Assembly (NCBI RefSeq): GCF_009833085.1
Contig: NZ_QRBZ01000002.1
Location: 62,001-126,000 of the forward strand
Origin: Nitrosomonas oligotropha
GTDB lineage: Bacteria > Pseudomonadota > Gammaproteobacteria > Burkholderiales > Nitrosomonadaceae
Direction: 5' to 3'
Length of the DNA: 64,000 bases
Shown in pieces: positions 1 to 8,977 of this stretch. The translations under genes and the position numbers were made by a program. Under the pieces are notes generated by a model that was given only the letters and a program-made list of their open reading frames with translations, ran no database searches and was not told where the DNA came from. How positions within the stretch are numbered: the stretch's first letter is position 1; each line of letters starts with the position of its first letter.

Positions 1-948
1 TTGGATTCGATGGTGTTGGGAGAACCGCAAATACTCGGACAACTGAAAAGCGCGGTGAAATCGGCGGAACATGCCGGAACACTGGGCTTAATGCTACATA
101 AACTGTTTCAACGCACCTTCTATGTCGCCAAGGAAGTGCGCACCTCGACTGAAATCGGCACCAGCTCGGTATCGATGGCTGCCGCCGCAGCGCGACTGGC
201 CGAACGGATTTTCGGCGATATTAGCGAGCAGCGTGTATTGTTTATCGGGGCCGGCGAAATGATCGAACTGTGCGCCAATCACTTCGCCGCGCGCAATCCC
301 AAGAAAATAACCGTAGCGAACCGTACTACCGAGCGCGCCGAAGCGCTGGCCGAGCGTTTCAATGCACAAGCGATTACGCTCAGCGAATTACCGGAACAAT
401 TGGCGTTGCACGACATTGTCGTGACATGTACCGCAAGTCCGTTGCCGATACTGGGTAAAGGCATGGTCGAACGTGCCATCAAAATCCGTAAGCATCGCCC
501 CATATTCATCGTCGATCTGGCTGTGCCGCGTGATGTGGAATCGGAAGTAGCAGAATTGGATGATGTATTTCTCTACTATGTCGATGATCTGGCGGAGATT
601 GTCAAAGAAGGGTTGGATTCGCGCCAGAATGCGGTGGCGCAGGCCGAAACGATCATTGATTCCAATGTGGTCGATTTCATGCGCTGGCTGGCGACGCGGG
701 AAATGGTGCCAACCATTCGCGCCTTGCGTGACCAGGGCGAACGTTACCGCCGCCATGAATTGGCCCGGGCACAAAAACTGCTGGAAAAAGGCGAAGATCC
801 GAAAAAAGTCATCGAAGCGCTCAGTAATAGCCTAACCAATAAATTTCTGCATGTACCGTCCAGCGCCTTGAATCAAGCGGCTGCGGATGAACGCGAGGAA
901 TTAGTCGAGCTGATCAACCGGTTATACCAGCTGCATCGTCCGCAATGA
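1..948 (+). CDS. hemA: Glutamyl-tRNA reductase, 5' end cut by window edge
   Basis: This enzyme makes glutamate-1-semialdehyde from Glu-tRNA with NADPH, the first step of C5 tetrapyrrole synthesis, which feeds heme for the cytochromes. The 315 visible residues start inside the conserved [11 protein letters not shown] segment; the TTG at base 1 is an internal Leu codon, not a start. About 100 N-terminal residues, including the catalytic Cys region, lie outside the window. The NADPH-binding motif [10 protein letters not shown] and the C-terminal helical dimerisation part are complete. Its stop overlaps the prfA start by 4 bases (ATGA), which implies translational coupling in a hemA-prfA-prmC operon, a widely conserved order. 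Confidence 0.97.
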   Translation: MDSMVLGEPQILGQLKSAVKSAEHAGTLGLMLHKLFQRTFYVAKEVRTSTEIGTSSVSMAAAAARLAERIFGDISEQRVLFIGAGEMIELCANHFAARNPKKITVANRTTERAEALAERFNAQAITLSELPEQLALHDIVVTCTASPLPILGKGMVERAIKIRKHRPIFIVDLAVPRDVESEVAELDDVFLYYVDDLAEIVKEGLDSRQNAVAQAETIIDSNVVDFMRWLATREMVPTIRALRDQGERYRRHELARAQKLLEKGEDPKKVIEALSNSLTNKFLHVPSSALNQAAADEREELVELINRLYQLHRPQ

Positions 949-2024
949 ACAAAAACATCACGGACAGGCTCACTCGTCTGAGTGTGCGGTTGGAAGAATT
1001 AAATCATTTGCTCAGCAGCGAATCCGCCACCGCCGACCTGGACAGTTACCGCAAGCTCACGCGTGAACATTCAGACATCGTCCCCATCGTAGAACTCTAC
1101 CGCGCCTACCAGCAAAGCGAGCGCGACATCCAAACCGCGCGGGAAATGCACGCCGATCTCGACATGCGCGCTTTTGCCGAAGCCGAGATACAAACCGGCA
1201 AAGAGAAACTGATCAAGCTGGAATCGGAAATACAAAAACAGCTGCTGCCGAAAGATCCCAACGATGAACGCAATATTTTCCTGGAAATCCGCGCCGGAAC
1301 TGGCGGTGACGAATCCGCTTTGTTTGCCGGAAACTTGTTCCGGATGTATTCGCGTTATGCGGAAAGACGCGGCTGGCAAGTTGAGATCATTTCGCAAAGC
1401 TTGTCGGATATCGGCGGTTATAAGGAAATCATCGCCAAAATCATCGGCCAAGGCGCTTACTCTCGCCTTAAATTTGAATCGGGCGGGCATCGCGTGCAAC
1501 GGGTTCCTGTGACGGAAACGCAAGGGCGCGTGCATACTTCGACCTGTACCGTGGCGGTTATGCCCGAAGCGGATGAAGTCAGCGAAGTGGTGCTGAATCC
1601 CTCCGAGTTGCGCATCGATACATTCCGCGCTTCCGGCGCGGGTGGCCAGCATATCAATAAAACCGACTCGGCCGTGCGCGTTACGCACTTGCCAACCGGC
1701 ATTGTGGTGGAATGCCAGGATGGGCGTTCGCAACACAAAAACAAAGCGCAAGCGCTGAGTGTATTGGCAGCGCGCATCCATGCCAAGCAGATGCGCGAAC
1801 AGCATGCGGAACAAGCCGCCACACGGAAATCACTGGTAGGCAGCGGCGAGCGCTCGGAACGGATCCGCACCTACAATTTTCCTCAGGGACGCATAACCGA
1901 CCATCGCATCAATCTGACGCTCTATAAAATGGATCAGACCATGGATGGCGATATCGATGAGCTGTGTTCGGCGTTAATGGCCGAACATCAGGCAGAACTC
2001 TTAGCCGCTTCCGTGCAAGAATAA
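945..2024 (+). CDS. prfA: Peptide chain release factor 1
   Basis: RF1 recognises UAA and UAG stop codons and triggers peptide release on the ribosome. The 359-residue length is normal for the family. The stop-codon reading tripeptide PVT (P-x-T, residues 188-190) marks it as RF1 rather than RF2. The catalytic GGQ is at 233-235, and its Gln would be the methylation site of the PrmC encoded next. The start overlaps the hemA stop. Nothing is unusual. Confidence 0.98.
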   Translation: MNKNITDRLTRLSVRLEELNHLLSSESATADLDSYRKLTREHSDIVPIVELYRAYQQSERDIQTAREMHADLDMRAFAEAEIQTGKEKLIKLESEIQKQLLPKDPNDERNIFLEIRAGTGGDESALFAGNLFRMYSRYAERRGWQVEIISQSLSDIGGYKEIIAKIIGQGAYSRLKFESGGHRVQRVPVTETQGRVHTSTCTVAVMPEADEVSEVVLNPSELRIDTFRASGAGGQHINKTDSAVRVTHLPTGIVVECQDGRSQHKNKAQALSVLAARIHAKQMREQHAEQAATRKSLVGSGERSERIRTYNFPQGRITDHRINLTLYKMDQTMDGDIDELCSALMAEHQAELLAASVQE

Positions 2025-2059
2025 TCAGCCGTACGGTTGATTATCCTGATTGCATCACT

Positions 2060-2896
2060 ATGCAACCCATCACCATTTCCCAAGCATTAGCAGTTGCTTG
2101 CCGCGATATCGACCGGATCGATGCGCGCTTGTTGTTGCAGCATGTGCTCGATGCCGATCATGCGTGCTTGCTGACTCATCCGGATCGGATACTGACTGCG
2201 CAGCAATGGGACGAATTCTCGCAGTTGATTCAACGGCGGAAGGAAGGTGTGCCGGTGGCATATTTGACTGGGGAGCGGGATTTTTACGATTTGACACTCA
2301 AAGTCAGTGCAGCGGTTCTGATTCCGCGCCCGGAAACGGAATTACTGGTTGAACTGGCGTTGCAGTTGATTCCGCCTGATCAACCCTGCCGGATCCTCGA
2401 TTTGGGTACGGGCAGCGGCGCGATCGCGCTGACCATTGCCAAACACCGCCCGCGCGCTCGAGTCACCGCAGTTGATTTGTCTCCGGCTGCGATTGCCGTT
2501 TGCCAATCGAACGCGCAGAATCTGCACATTCAAAATCTGCAACTCGTCACCGGCAGCTGGTTTGATGAACTTTCCGGGGAAAGATTTGATCTCATCGTAT
2601 CCAATCCGCCTTATGTAGCGGACAACGACCCGCATCTGCAACAAGGCGATCTGCGTTTTGAGCCGGCACTGGCGCTATCCGCCGGTGATCATGGGTTGTC
2701 GTGTATTAGCCATATCATCGATAAAGCGCCGGATCATCTAATGAACAACGGATGGTTGCTGCTGGAACATGGCTACGATCAAGCGCCCGCGTGCCGGCAA
2801 TTGTTGCAGGAGAAGGATTTTAGTAATATTTGTTCCCACCCGGATTTGGCTGGCATAATGCGCGTCAGCGGCGGTCAATTGAATTTTTTGATGTAA
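2060..2896 (+). CDS. prmC: Release factor glutamine methyltransferase
   Basis: PrmC (HemK) methylates the GGQ glutamine of release factors using S-adenosylmethionine. The protein is 278 residues from the ATG at 2060. An in-frame ATG at 1964 exists but lies inside prfA and would add 32 residues without family similarity, so the later start is preferred although no strong ribosome binding site is seen. The SAM-binding DLGTGSG is at residues 114-120 and the substrate-Gln motif NPPY at 182-185. It follows prfA by 35 bases, and enzyme and substrate are probably co-transcribed. Confidence 0.95.
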   Translation: MQPITISQALAVACRDIDRIDARLLLQHVLDADHACLLTHPDRILTAQQWDEFSQLIQRRKEGVPVAYLTGERDFYDLTLKVSAAVLIPRPETELLVELALQLIPPDQPCRILDLGTGSGAIALTIAKHRPRARVTAVDLSPAAIAVCQSNAQNLHIQNLQLVTGSWFDELSGERFDLIVSNPPYVADNDPHLQQGDLRFEPALALSAGDHGLSCISHIIDKAPDHLMNNGWLLLEHGYDQAPACRQLLQEKDFSNICSHPDLAGIMRVSGGQLNFLM

Positions 2897-2988
2897 GCTA
2901 AAAGCAGGGCGCTAGTGTAGTAATTTAGAATGCGGTTTTTTGTTTCTGTATAAAACTTTTGGAATGATTTTTTGGAGAAATTAACACT

Positions 2989-3297
2989 ATGAATGTTGAA
3001 GATTTAATTGAACAACAAGTAACCACGCACCCGGTCGTACTCTATATGAAAGGCACCCCGGACCAGCCGCAATGTGGTTTCTCAGCGAATGCTGTGAATA
3101 TTCTGAAGGCTTGTGGTGTTGATAATATTTACGCTGTCGATGTGCTGGCCGATCCGGAAATCAGGCAAGGTATCAAGGATTATTCTAACTGGCCGACCAT
3201 TCCACAATTGTATGTGAACGGCGAGTTTATCGGCGGTTCTGATATCGTCACCGAAATGTATCAAAGCGGTGAACTACAGAAACTGTTTGAAAATTGA
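2989..3297 (+). CDS. grxD: Monothiol glutaredoxin, Grx4 type
   Basis: A 102-residue cytoplasmic monothiol glutaredoxin with the signature CGFS at residues 29-32, the TIPQLYV cis-proline segment and the GGSDIV glutathione-binding segment. Family members bind a bridging 2Fe-2S cluster with glutathione and act in Fe-S cluster transfer or iron sensing rather than as classical disulfide reductases. A GGAG ribosome binding site precedes the ATG. It is separated from prmC by 92 bases, so it may have its own promoter. The gene ends at a large inverted repeat shared with the convergent neighbour. Confidence 0.95.
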   Translation: MNVEDLIEQQVTTHPVVLYMKGTPDQPQCGFSANAVNILKACGVDNIYAVDVLADPEIRQGIKDYSNWPTIPQLYVNGEFIGGSDIVTEMYQSGELQKLFEN

Positions 3298-3315
3298 TAG
3301 CGGTTTAATCGATTC

Positions 3316-3361
3316 ATTACGATTCAGTTTATTCGCATCGATGAATAAACTGAATCGTAAT
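3316..3361. terminator. Perfect 19-bp inverted repeat between convergent genes
   Basis: Arms 3316-3334 and 3343-3361 are perfectly complementary over 19 bases with an 8-base loop that is itself nearly palindromic. It sits between the convergent grxD and the YqaA-like gene, which fits a bidirectional terminator. No clear T-tract follows on either strand, so the mechanism is uncertain. Confidence 0.6.
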
Positions 3362-3372
3362 CGCAAATCCAG

Positions 3373-3792
3373 TCAATTCACCGCAGTCGCAATCACCCAA
3401 TAGCGGGCAAATTTCCCCGCCGCAATAAATAACAAAGCCCACAGCCAATTAGCGCGTAACCATCCGGCTGCGACGCATAAAAGATCGCCAATCAGTGGCG
3501 CCCACGATAGTAACAAAATAGGCGTGCCATGCCGCCGCACCCATTCCAATCCCCGCGCAGTGCCTCCCGCTTTCTTGAGCACGGCTTTCTCATCTGGTAA
3601 TAACCGGCCGATTAAATACGAGCTCATGCCACCCAAGGTATTGCCGGTCGTCGCTAAAATCAGCGCCTGCCAATGCAAATCCGGATACGCCAGCAACACC
3701 CCCACGAGCACCGCCTCCGATCCGCCGGGAAGCAGGGTGGCAGCGAGGAAACTGCTGGTGAATAACGCGAGTAGGCTTGATTGTTCGTCCAT
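3373..3792 (-). CDS. YqaA-family inner membrane protein
   Basis: A 139-residue hydrophobic protein related to the small YqaA branch of the DedA/SNARE-associated superfamily. Visible features are an N-terminal hydrophobic segment ending LLPGGSEAVLVG, the loop GNTLGGMSSYLIGR typical of the family, and two further membrane segments near the C terminus. DedA-type proteins are linked to lipid transport and envelope maintenance, but the role of YqaA proteins is not settled. It is a single gene converging on grxD, and nothing in the surroundings suggests a specific substrate. Confidence 0.8.
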   Translation of the reverse strand: MDEQSSLLALFTSSFLAATLLPGGSEAVLVGVLLAYPDLHWQALILATTGNTLGGMSSYLIGRLLPDEKAVLKKAGGTARGLEWVRRHGTPILLLSWAPLIGDLLCVAAGWLRANWLWALLFIAAGKFARYWVIATAVN

Positions 3793-3980
3793 GAAGTCAT
3801 ACGGATGGTTGGTTTTTCAGAGGCACTAGTTTAACCCGAATCTGGATAGTCTTCTGGGTGTCTAATTATTCAATATAAGTGTTTTGAGCAGGATAAAACT
3901 TACCTAGCTGTAATTCTTGCCATTCTCTTTCCAGTTAAAACCAACAATGATGATTTTTGAAATTTCGATTAAATGGAAGT

Positions 3981-4044
3981 TGCAATCTAGACTTGCATTT
4001 TGAAAGTTACATGATTACACTAATGTAACTTGCTAGTAGCAAGT
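3981..4044. promoter_or_regulatory. Cluster of inverted repeats upstream of the tautomerase gene
   Basis: Three nested or adjacent dyads lie in the 290-base gap before the tautomerase start: TGCAA-N7-TTGCA (3981-3997, a T-N11-A-like spacing), AGTTACAT-N10-ATGTAACT (4005-4030, perfect 8-base arms), and ACTTGCT-AGT-AGCAAGT (4028-4044). Such symmetry is usual for operators of LysR-, GntR- or TetR-type regulators, but no regulator gene is adjacent. The assignment is by symmetry only. Confidence 0.35.
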
Positions 4045-4083
4045 AACAAAAATTATCGAATAATGATTGAAAGGAGAAGCATC

Positions 4084-4563
4084 ATGCCATTGTGGAAAAT
4101 TTATCACCCTGCGGGATCATTGACTGCCGAAGACAAAAAGAAACTCTCGGAAAAGATCACAGATGTCTATGCGAGCATTCCTTTGCCAAGATTTTATGTG
4201 GTGGTTATTTTTGAAGAAATAGCAAACGATTCCTACTTTGTTGGCGGAGAGTTGCACAACAGGTTTATCCGGTTCAAGGTCGATCAGATCGCGCGAACTC
4301 TTCCAGGGCCGGTCATTCGTGAATGGTGGGTTAGAACACTTGATTCGGTCATAGCGCCTTATGTCAGGGACAAGGGATATGATTGGGAGATTTCGATTGA
4401 CGAAACACCTTTTGATCTATGGTCGCTGCAAGGAGAGATTCCTCCTCCCTTTGAATCTGTGGCTGAAAAACGGTGGGTAAAAGACAATAAAGCAAGTTCT
4501 TATTCCTATGCAGAAAAACTTCCGGCGAATCTGGTTCTCGCTCCGGGAATCGTAGATCGCTGA
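4084..4563 (+). CDS. Tautomerase-superfamily protein (cis-CaaD-like / Tautomerase_3)
   Basis: A 159-residue protein starting Met-Pro-Leu-Trp; removal of Met would expose the catalytic Pro1 of the tautomerase superfamily. An in-frame ATG at 4030 exists, but the start at 4084 is chosen because it exposes Pro and has a GGAGAAG ribosome binding site. The MPLWKIYHP opening and the doubled beta-alpha-beta length match putative oxalocrotonate tautomerases of the Tautomerase_3 type, better known from fungi and scattered bacteria. Several residues used by cis-3-chloroacrylate dehalogenase do not appear conserved, so dehalogenase activity should not be assumed. It lies in tandem with an aldehyde dehydrogenase but is separated from it by a terminator. 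Confidence 0.8.
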   Translation: MPLWKIYHPAGSLTAEDKKKLSEKITDVYASIPLPRFYVVVIFEEIANDSYFVGGELHNRFIRFKVDQIARTLPGPVIREWWVRTLDSVIAPYVRDKGYDWEISIDETPFDLWSLQGEIPPPFESVAEKRWVKDNKASSYSYAEKLPANLVLAPGIVDR

Positions 4564-4572
4564 TTTTTAGTG

Positions 4573-4601
4573 GACTGATCTCAATCGAGATCAGTCTTTT
4601 T
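4573..4601 (+). terminator. Rho-independent terminator after tautomerase gene
   Basis: A perfect 10-bp stem (GACTGATCTC / GAGATCAGTC) with a 4-base loop is followed directly by five T residues, 10 bases after the tautomerase stop. It separates that gene from the aldehyde dehydrogenase. Confidence 0.85.
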
Positions 4602-4655
4602 AAAAAGCGCAATAGCATGATCAGGGAAATTCTTGCATTCATTTAGGAGGATAGG

Positions 4656-6062
4656 ATGACTTATCAAACGATTAATCCAGCCACAGGTAAGCTGATTACA
4701 ACTTATGCGGGCATTTCTGCTCAGGACTTAAATGTTGCGCTTGATCAAGCGCATTCGGCCTTCAAAGCTATTTGGCGGGAATACTCAATCGTCGAGCGTG
4801 CCAAGATAGTTTCAACCGCAGCGGATCTCTTGCGCAAAAAGAGCAAGGAATATGCAGACTATTTGACACTGGAAGTAGGAAAACTTGCGATTGAAGCACA
4901 GGCGGAAGTCAGTCTCTCTGCGGATATACTGGACTACTATGCTAGAAATGCCAGTCACTATCTGAAACCGCGTATGCTTCCGGAATCTCCAGGAGCGGAA
5001 TTGCACCTGGAACCCATTGGCATTCTGCTCGGTATTACCCCTTGGAATTTTCCTTACTATCAAATTGCCCGGATAGCGGGACCGCAGTTGATGGCAGGAA
5101 ACGTACTCTTATTAAAACATGCGGAAAATGTGCCTCAATCCGCCCTGGCATTTGCCCGGCTTTTTGAGGAAGCAGGCGCACCACCCGGGGTTTATACTAA
5201 TCTCTTTGCGAGTATTGACCAGATTGGGAAAATTATTGCAGACCCGCGTGTGCGTGGCGTTACGCTAACCGGCAGTGAACGTGCGGGCGCAGCAGTTGCA
5301 GAGCTGGCAGGCCGCAATCTGAAGAAATCAGTATTGGAAATGGGTGGTAGCGATCCATTGATCGTGCTTGAAGATGCACCACTAGAAACGACGCTGGATA
5401 GCGCATTGTTTGGACGAATGTTTGCTACCGGTCAATGCTGTGTTGGTACAAAGCGCATCATAGTCGTTGGTAAACAACGCGGAAAAGAATTTCTTGATGG
5501 CTTTGTACAACGAATGGCGGCTCTCAAAGCTGGAGATCCCCAAGATCCTGGCACCACGTTAGGGCCGTTATCATCTGAAAAATCACTCGACATGTTACTC
5601 AACCAGATCGCATTGGCTAAGCAGCATGGCGGCAAAGTTGCAACGGGTGGTAAAAGAATTGACCGACCCGGTTTTTATTTGGAACCGACCGTGCTTACCC
5701 ATATTGAACAAGACAATCCCATTTATACGCAAGAATTATTCGGCCCAGTCGTATCGTTTTATAGTGTTAATAATGAAGAAGTAGCGGTTAATTTGGCGAA
5801 TGACACGCCCTTCGGTTTAGGGGGGTCAATTTTTACAGCTGATGTAGAACGTGGTCGAAAGCTGGCAGAAAAAATTGAAAGCGGCATGGTTTTTGTCAAC
5901 CAGCCCGTATGGACAGCCGCCGAACTACCATTCGGTGGCGTCAAAAATTCAGGCTACGGCCGAGAGTTATCAGCGCTGGGATTTGGAGAATTCATCAATC
6001 ACAAATTGGTTCATGTGGCGCCATCAGGCTCTCCACCTTGGGGACCTGTCAGCTTAGGCTGA
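4656..6062 (+). CDS. NAD(P)-dependent aldehyde dehydrogenase (succinate-semialdehyde dehydrogenase-like)
   Basis: A 468-residue class of aldehyde dehydrogenase that oxidises an aldehyde to a carboxylic acid with NAD(P). Catalytic features are all present: PWNFP with Asn131, the general-base Glu228 in LEMGGSDP, and the nucleophile Cys262 in GQCCVGTKR. The overall pattern resembles succinate-semialdehyde dehydrogenases, but substrate cannot be read from sequence. A strong AGGAGG site precedes the ATG. If the upstream tautomerase makes a semialdehyde this enzyme could take it, which is inference. No transporter or regulator accompanies the pair. Confidence 0.92.
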   Translation: MTYQTINPATGKLITTYAGISAQDLNVALDQAHSAFKAIWREYSIVERAKIVSTAADLLRKKSKEYADYLTLEVGKLAIEAQAEVSLSADILDYYARNASHYLKPRMLPESPGAELHLEPIGILLGITPWNFPYYQIARIAGPQLMAGNVLLLKHAENVPQSALAFARLFEEAGAPPGVYTNLFASIDQIGKIIADPRVRGVTLTGSERAGAAVAELAGRNLKKSVLEMGGSDPLIVLEDAPLETTLDSALFGRMFATGQCCVGTKRIIVVGKQRGKEFLDGFVQRMAALKAGDPQDPGTTLGPLSSEKSLDMLLNQIALAKQHGGKVATGGKRIDRPGFYLEPTVLTHIEQDNPIYTQELFGPVVSFYSVNNEEVAVNLANDTPFGLGGSIFTADVERGRKLAEKIESGMVFVNQPVWTAAELPFGGVKNSGYGRELSALGFGEFINHKLVHVAPSGSPPWGPVSLG

Positions 6063-6151
6063 AAGAATCGATAGGTAGCAAATTTTGCTGGGCTGCTTCA
6101 GTGCCGAGTTTCCAGGTAGGCAATCCGGCGTAATCCGGTATACATTCCGGC

Positions 6152-7037
6152 ATGATGAAGACCGATTCACATCAGATCACGCCGGAGCGCCTGCTGGCCA
6201 ACCTCGAAATCAAACGTTTCACCAGCCGCGACGAACAGGAAGTTGCCGGTTATGCCGAGGCGATGGAAACCGTTTTTCAATCCTGGGCCGACATTCCCGT
6301 CACGGAAAATCACATCAAACAGCTCCATCGTGATCTCTTGCGCTACAGCGACAAGGACGAACGGCATCGCGGCGAATACAAGACGCTGCGCAATGACGTG
6401 GGAGCCTTCGACGCAGACGGAAAAATGATCGGCATCGTATTCGAGACCGCCTCACCGTTTGATACGCCGCGCCGGATGCGGGAACTGGTGCAATGGTTGA
6501 AAGACACCCGTGAGCTGGCGCGCCTTCATCCGCTACTGATAACCGGTATCTTCATTGTCACCTTCCTGGAGATTCACCCTTTTCAGGACGGCAATGGCCG
6601 CTTGAGCCGTATCCTGACCACGCTGTTACTGTTGCAGGCCGCGGCTATGCCTAGTGCCGTATTCGTCACTTGAAGGCATCATCGAGAACAGCAAAGAAAG
6701 CTATTATTTGGCCTTGCGCCAAACCCAAGGCACTATCCGCACCGAAGCCCCGGATTGGCAACCTTGGCTGCTGCTCTTTCTGCGCGCTTTACAGCAGCAA
6801 AAACGCCGTCTGGCCGTGAAAGTCGAGCGCGAGAAGAACGCATTCGCCATTCTGCCGGAGCTGGCGGTAAAAATCCTGGATTATGTGCGTGACCATGGCC
6901 GCGCCACTACCCGCGATATGGTACGTGAAACCGGCGCAAGTCCGAACACACTGAAAGCAACTTTCACGTCACTGGTAGAAAAAGGTCTTTTGGTTCGCCA
7001 CGGCGGTGGGCGGTCGACTTGGTATAGCTTGCCCTAA
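6152..7037 (+). pseudogene. Fic-domain protein, disrupted by two frameshifts
   Basis: Fic proteins transfer AMP or related groups to target proteins. The first part (6152-6673) carries the complete catalytic motif HPFQDGNGR. The second part continues the family sequence from codon GTG 6654 (VPYSSLEGIIENSKESYY) to a C-terminal winged-helix-like segment at 7037. Between them the expected Gly-Tyr-Ala-Tyr-Val is split over three frames: the bases for Gly-Tyr-Ala are read in a third frame that ends in TAG at 6652. Two single-base deletions near 6643 and 6653 would restore one protein of about 290 residues. As written it would end just after the active-site motif. It is a standalone gene without a strong ribosome binding site. 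Confidence 0.85.
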
Positions 7038-7174
7038 GGAACGGGAGGAACCAAAATTCATTTCCAACCAACAAGGAAAGCTGTCAATAGTTGTTGTGGA
7101 TGGTCAATGCGCAGCCAAGCATTTCATGGAATGTTAGAGCAGCAACTTTTTTGAAATGATAGTGTTCCTTGATG

Positions 7175-7201
7175 CGGCTATTCACTTGAAATGAATAGCC
7201 G
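7175..7201. terminator. Hairpin between convergent Fic remnant and secreted-protein gene
   Basis: Perfect 10-base arms (7175-7184 and 7192-7201, CGGCTATTCA / TGAATAGCCG) with a 7-base loop lie 10 bases from the stop of the minus-strand gene. No T-tract is seen on either side. Its position between convergent genes suggests a bidirectional terminator. Confidence 0.5.
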
Positions 7202-7211
7202 GTAGGTGTTT

Positions 7212-7815
7212 CTAGAAACTGATATCTCTAAAATTTCCCGTGATTTTATTTCCACTAAGTTCAAAATTCGGCTGAAAAGCAGCAATTGATGTGGCGCTAG
7301 GATCAATATTGTTAAAAATAAACTTAACTTCAACAGGAACCCCTTGTATTGCCACAAAAGCTATATTTATGAATTCCCCTAGTCCACCACCTGATTTGCC
7401 AAGCGCTGTGACAGATGAGGTTTCGTATACTTGACTCAAATTATCATAAAGCTTACTGGTTGAACCGGCCATTGCGCTAATGCCGGCATCTTTATTAGGG
7501 CTTACAACCTTCGTCAGGCATGTTATTTGATTATGTCCCGAACGTGCGCAACCATGAAAATCAACCTTGATTCCTCCGGCAGACATCGTTCCCAACGCCG
7601 TAGGTGAAAAGGAAGTATCTTTCGGTGTTGCATTCAGTATCGAAAAAGTACCGGTTTGGAGATTGAGTTGCAAGGTAACACTCTCATAATTCGTTGTGCC
7701 ATCGACTGAAACATCCGGTATGACCAAAATACCGTTGCTGCTGGTGAAATTAGAGGTGGCTAAGAGTGGGGGGGGGCACTACCAACAGTGCAACGGCAAG
7801 AAGTATTTTCTTCAT
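7212..7815 (-). pseudogene. Secreted protein of unknown function, frameshifted at a C9 tract in the signal peptide
   Basis: The ATG at 7815 has an AAGGAAC ribosome binding site and begins a typical signal peptide (MKKILLAVALLVV), but the frame hits TAA after 21 codons. Removing one base from the run of nine C (coding strand, 7768-7776) joins this to the open frame ending at 7212, giving a protein of about 200 residues (signal peptide, PPPLLATSN, then the mature part). The mature part is rich in Ser, Thr and Asn with two Cys (HGCARSG and TCLTK), as in exported proteins; no family is recognised. It could be a true ON/OFF slippage switch, a pseudogene, or a homopolymer sequencing error. Confidence 0.75.
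7768..7776 (-). repeat. Nine-base homopolymer (G9 on plus, C9 on coding strand)
   Basis: The tract lies inside the signal-peptide codons of the secreted-protein gene. Eight C would keep the frame (Val-Pro-Pro-Pro-Leu-Leu-Ala); nine put it out of frame. Tracts of this length are prone to slipped-strand mispairing and to sequencing error. Confidence 0.75.
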
Positions 7816-7973
7816 TGTTATTGTTCCTTAGTGATTAAAATAAATAATGCTTGTTGTATTGAATGTCTGCCAGTTTTTGCTGACATCGGCATTTTATATG
7901 TAAACAGTCATAATGGAAGGTAGTCACTTGTAAAATTGGGGATATTTTTGTGATATACCGGGAAGTATCGGGC

Positions 7974-8873
7974 TTAAACGGATGATTTCCCGGTGTGTGG
8001 TTGCCTTGAAGTGATAAAAAATTGGATATATGGAACCGCCTTATCCGCTTCCCGCAGCGCCAAATACAATTTCTGAAACAGACCTTGCTCGCCGATCCGG
8101 ATTTTTTTCAGATTCAAGTCCTTGTTTTTGATGTCGGCGAGCCATTCCGGTAGCACGCATACGCCGCGGTTGAGGGCGGTCATTTGCAGCATGATTTCGA
8201 GCGATTCGATTTGTTTCAGTTTATTGGGTTCGAGGTGTGCGGGGGTGAGGAAGTGGGTGAGGATGTCGAGCCGTTCCAGCGGTACCGGGAAGGTGAGCAG
8301 CGTTTCCTTGCTCAAAAGCTCCGGCGTGATTTGCGGTAAATCCGCCAACTGATGACCGGGTGCTACCAGCAGGACTAACTGATATTCCGCGAGGATTTCG
8401 TACGCAATATTGTCTTTCCGCACCAGGTCGGGTGTGATCAGTACGTCGATGTGGTGATTCAGCAAGCCTTCCAAACCGGAAAATTGAAATTTCTGCACGA
8501 TGTCGACATCGATGCCGGGCATTTGCCGCATGTATTGACCGATCATGCCGGTGAGCCATTCAAAACAGGGGTAGCATTCCACGCCGATGCGCAGGATGCC
8601 TTGCCGGCCTTCGCCGTAGGCTTCGAGGGTTTTTTCGGTTTGTGCCAGCACCGGCAGCACTTGATTGGCGGCTTCCAATAACAGCTTGCCCGCCTGGGTC
8701 AGACGCAGGCTGCGGCCTTCGCGCTCCCATAGCGCCACCCCTAATTTCTTTTCCAGATAACTGATTTGATGCGATAGCGCGGGCTGGCTCAGGCAGAGCG
8801 CATTGGCGGCTTCGGTTAAGGTGCCGTTGGTGTGTAATGCTTGAATGATTTTCAGGTGGCTGTGTTCGATCAT
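7974..8873 (-). CDS. metR: LysR-type regulator of methionine synthesis
   Basis: A 299-residue LysR-family regulator with an N-terminal winged helix-turn-helix (residues about 1-60, including LTEAANALCLSQPALSHQIS) and a substrate-binding effector domain. It is divergent from metE with 104 bases between starts, the usual metR-metE arrangement, and the family responds to homocysteine. The effector domain segment GVECYPCFEWL is characteristic of MetR. It probably activates metE and represses itself from the shared intergenic region. Confidence 0.93.
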   Translation of the reverse strand: MIEHSHLKIIQALHTNGTLTEAANALCLSQPALSHQISYLEKKLGVALWEREGRSLRLTQAGKLLLEAANQVLPVLAQTEKTLEAYGEGRQGILRIGVECYPCFEWLTGMIGQYMRQMPGIDVDIVQKFQFSGLEGLLNHHIDVLITPDLVRKDNIAYEILAEYQLVLLVAPGHQLADLPQITPELLSKETLLTFPVPLERLDILTHFLTPAHLEPNKLKQIESLEIMLQMTALNRGVCVLPEWLADIKNKDLNLKKIRIGEQGLFQKLYLALREADKAVPYIQFFITSRQPHTGKSSV

Positions 8874-8977
8874 CTATGAGGGAACCTTATCGGAACATTA
8901 AAACTTATCATTATTATTCATTACTCATTGTTCATACAATAGCGCCACGATTATTAATCATAAGTGGTGATTGAACG
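8874..8977. promoter_or_regulatory. Shared metR-metE control region
   Basis: The AT-rich 104-base gap between divergent metR and metE must hold both promoters and MetR sites. It contains the related half-sites TTCATTAC and TTCATAC as direct copies around 8918-8937. A perfect TGAA-N5-TTCA dyad like that in enterobacteria was not found. The assignment rests on gene arrangement. Confidence 0.4.

Noticed and set aside
1071-1814. 247-codon open frame antisense to prfA
   Set aside because: A shadow of a well-identified gene; no recognisable protein features.
4084-4563. cis-3-chloroacrylic acid dehalogenase
   Set aside because: Pro1 is present, but several active-site residues of the true dehalogenase are not found at matching positions.
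8918-8937. MetR binding site of the enterobacterial TGAA-N5-TTCA form
   Set aside because: Only direct half-site copies are visible, not the dyad; reported as a control region without a defined box.
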